Positions 62,329 to 64,000 of a stretch of DNA of 64,000 nt are shown here, one piece after another. A program made the position numbers and the translations under genes. The stretch covers positions 186,001 to 250,000 of the forward strand of contig NZ_CABVQK010000007.1 in assembly GCF_902499335.1 (NCBI RefSeq). The letters run 5' to 3'. Within the stretch, counting starts at the first letter, position 1; each line of letters begins with the position of its first letter. The DNA is from Burkholderia lata (lineage in GTDB: Bacteria > Pseudomonadota > Gammaproteobacteria > Burkholderiales > Burkholderiaceae). Below the pieces are notes generated by a model. That model was not told the origin of the DNA. It saw only the letters and a program-made list of their open reading frames with translations, and ran no database searches.

Positions 62329-63975
62329 ATGACGGGATGGAATCACGCGCGGCAGGCGCGCGATGCACGCCTCGCGGCCGGTGCGCGTTTCGCGCAGGGC
62401 AAGCGGGTCGATGCGCGCGACACCGTCGCGTTGCTTGAAGCGGTGCTGCGGCCCGGCGACCGCGTCTGCCTCGAAGGCGACAACCAGAAGCAGGCCGACC
62501 TGCTCGCGACGGCGCTCGCCGACGTCGACAGCGCGAAGATCCACGACCTGCACATGGTGCAGTCGGGCGTCGTGCTGCCCGAGCATCTCGACGTGTTCGA
62601 GCGCGGCATCGCGAAGCGTCTCGACTTCGCCTACTCGGGCCCGCAGTCGCAGCGGATCGCGAAGCTGCTGTTCGGCGGCAAGATCGCGCTCGGCGCGGTG
62701 CACACCTATCTCGAGCTGTTCGCTCGCTACTTCATCGACCTCACGCCGCAGGTCGCGCTGATCGCCGCGGTCAGCGCCGATCGCGACGGCAACCTGTACA
62801 CCGGCCCGAACACCGAAGATACGCCGACGGTCGTCGAGGCCACCGCGTTCAAGGACGGCATCGTGATCGCGCAGGTCGACCGCATCGTCGACAAGGTGCC
62901 GCGCGTCGACATTCCGGGCGACCGCGTGCATTTCGTCGTCGAGGCCGGCCGGCCGTTCTACGTCGAGCCGCTGTTCACGCGCGATCCGGCGGCGATCACC
63001 GAAACGCAGATCCTCACCGCGATGCTCGCGATCAAGGGCATCTACGAGCCGTACGGCGTCAAGCGCCTGAACCACGGGATCGGCTTCAACACGGCCGCGA
63101 TCGAGCTGCTGCTGCCGACCTACGGCGAGAAGCTCGGGCTGAAGGGCAAGGTCTGCTCGCACTGGGCGCTCAATCCGCACCCGACGCTGATTCCCGCGAT
63201 CGAGTCGGGCTGGGTCGAGCAGATCCACTGCTTCGGCTCGGAAGTCGGGATGGACGACTACATCCGTGCGCGTTCCGACATATGGTTCACGGGCTCCGAC
63301 GGGTCGCTGCGCTCGAACCGCGCGTTCTGCCAGACGGCCGGCCTCTATGCGTGCGACATGTTCATCGGCTCGACGCTGCAGATCGACCTGTCCGGCCATT
63401 CGTCGACGGTCACGGCCGAGCGCATTGCCGGTTTCGGCGGCGCGCCGAACATGGGCAGCGACGCGCGCGGCCGGCGTCATCCGAGCGAGCCGTGGCTGAA
63501 GGCCGGCGCGGAAGCCGACCCCGACACGCCGGCGGCGCTCAGGCGCGGCCGCAAGCTCGTCGTGCAGATCGGCGAGACGTTCGGTGACAAGAACGTGCCG
63601 ATGTTCGTCGAGAAGCTCGATGCGCTGAAGCTTGCCGACAAGCTGCAGCTCGACCTCGCGCCGATCATGGTCTACGGCGACGACGTCACGCACATCGTCA
63701 CCGAGGAAGGGATCGCGAACCTGCTGATGTGCCGCGACAAGGACGAACGCGAGCACGCGATCCGCGGCGTCGCCGGCTATACCGAGATCGGCCGCGGCCG
63801 CGACCGGAAGATGGTCGAGCGGCTGCGCGAGCGCGGCGTGATCCGTCGCCCGGAGGATCTCGGCATCGATCCGCTCGACGCCGATCGCCGCTGGCTTGCC
63901 GCGCGTTCGATCAAGGATCTCGTGCACTGGTCGGGTGGCCTGTATGCGCCGCCGGCCCGGTTCCGCAACTGGTAA
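62329..63975 (+). CDS. mdcA: Malonate decarboxylase alpha subunit (acyl-carrier-protein transferase)
   Basis: A 548-residue CoA-transferase-like enzyme that exchanges acetyl on the ACP thiol for malonyl. Recognisable blocks include VALLEAVLRPGDRVCLEGDNQKQADLL, HDLHMVQSGV, GSDGSLRSNRAFCQTAGLYACDMFIGSTLQID and NMGSDARGRRHPSEPW. ATG 62329 follows GGGAGAACTGTTC. Its size matches MdcA. It starts the decarboxylase genes after the transporter, the reverse of the Pseudomonas order where mdcLM comes last. Confidence 0.95.
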   Translation: MTGWNHARQARDARLAAGARFAQGKRVDARDTVALLEAVLRPGDRVCLEGDNQKQADLLATALADVDSAKIHDLHMVQSGVVLPEHLDVFERGIAKRLDFAYSGPQSQRIAKLLFGGKIALGAVHTYLELFARYFIDLTPQVALIAAVSADRDGNLYTGPNTEDTPTVVEATAFKDGIVIAQVDRIVDKVPRVDIPGDRVHFVVEAGRPFYVEPLFTRDPAAITETQILTAMLAIKGIYEPYGVKRLNHGIGFNTAAIELLLPTYGEKLGLKGKVCSHWALNPHPTLIPAIESGWVEQIHCFGSEVGMDDYIRARSDIWFTGSDGSLRSNRAFCQTAGLYACDMFIGSTLQIDLSGHSSTVTAERIAGFGGAPNMGSDARGRRHPSEPWLKAGAEADPDTPAALRRGRKLVVQIGETFGDKNVPMFVEKLDALKLADKLQLDLAPIMVYGDDVTHIVTEEGIANLLMCRDKDEREHAIRGVAGYTEIGRGRDRKMVERLRERGVIRRPEDLGIDPLDADRRWLAARSIKDLVHWSGGLYAPPARFRNW

Positions 63976-63985
63976 GGACAAGGGC

Positions 63986-64000
63986 ATGGAACAGTTGAAC
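63986..64000 (+). CDS. Start of the next malonate decarboxylase gene (cut by window edge)
   Basis: An ATG at 63986, behind AAGGACAAGGGC and 10 bp after the mdcA stop, opens a frame reading MEQLN to the edge. By operon order it is probably the ACP subunit (mdcC) or the ACP-prosthetic-group gene (mdcB); five codons cannot decide. Confidence 0.45.

Overview
The window is GC-rich, densely coded DNA with strong codon bias. Its gene families point to a Burkholderia cepacia-complex type beta-proteobacterium, probably a secondary chromosome or other accessory replicon: many LysR and AraC regulators each facing a catabolic gene, DUF4148 and DUF2242 proteins, a Burkholderia-type porin, an SCPU chaperone-usher pilus and a malonate decarboxylase operon. 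The species assignment is inference. I see no rRNA, tRNA, CRISPR array, transposase or phage gene.

Region 1 (1-7367) is an alcohol/aldehyde oxidation locus: a GMC oxidoreductase and an aldehyde dehydrogenase on the minus strand, and an AraC regulator, an SphA/MetA-pathway-like outer-membrane protein and a second GMC oxidoreductase on the plus strand. Both promoter regions carry TGCAC half-sites spaced exactly 21 bp apart.

Region 2 (7489-21912) is the most striking part, a self-contained peptide uptake and degradation island. It encodes a TonB-dependent receptor, a dedicated TonB, an ExbB-ExbD fusion plus a second ExbD, an MFS importer, two D-aminopeptidase-like serine hydrolases, an M81 (MlrC-like) metallopeptidase, a dipeptide-epimerase-like enolase-superfamily enzyme, and an EnvZ/OmpR-type kinase and regulator placed at separate sites. 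Three transcription units (receptor-hydrolase; M81 peptidase; tonB-exbBD-exbD-MFS-epimerase-hydrolase) share a promoter built on the palindrome TGTATC-N6-GATACA followed by fixed-distance GAAAT and CTTA--GT elements. The kinase and regulator genes share a different 44-bp promoter module. The set resembles mlrB/mlrC/mlrD of microcystin degraders without mlrA, and suggests catabolism of D-residue or otherwise protected peptides. I know of no described system with this composition.

Region 3 (22026-36023) holds a LysR/zinc-alcohol dehydrogenase pair, the complete branched-chain 2-oxoacid dehydrogenase operon (bkdA1-bkdA2-bkdB-lpdV), an exported alpha/beta hydrolase divergent from an AraC regulator, a small NAD(P)-binding protein, a LysR/agmatinase/GNAT unit and an SRAP (YedK-type) protein whose likely start is an unmarked GTG. 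Region 4 (36327-43883) has an NCS1 permease, a porin, and a LysR divergent from an operon of MFS transporter, M20 amidohydrolase and acetylpolyamine-deacetylase-like enzyme. Region 5 (43988-48936) is an archaic (Csu-like) chaperone-usher pilus with a tiny SCPU-like gene convergent to it.

Region 6 (49494-59651) is mixed: an MFS exporter, a candidate small RNA, a LysR/serine-threonine dehydratase pair whose 3' end is tandemly duplicated, a DUF2242 lipoprotein, a NhaR-like LysR facing a TerC protein, a zinc-ribbon protein, two Hsp20 chaperones behind a sigma-32-like promoter, a 3-hydroxyacyl-CoA dehydrogenase-family enzyme and a DUF4148 protein. Region 7 (59844-64000) is the start of a malonate utilisation operon: mdcR, madL, madM, mdcA and the first codons of the next gene, which runs off the window.
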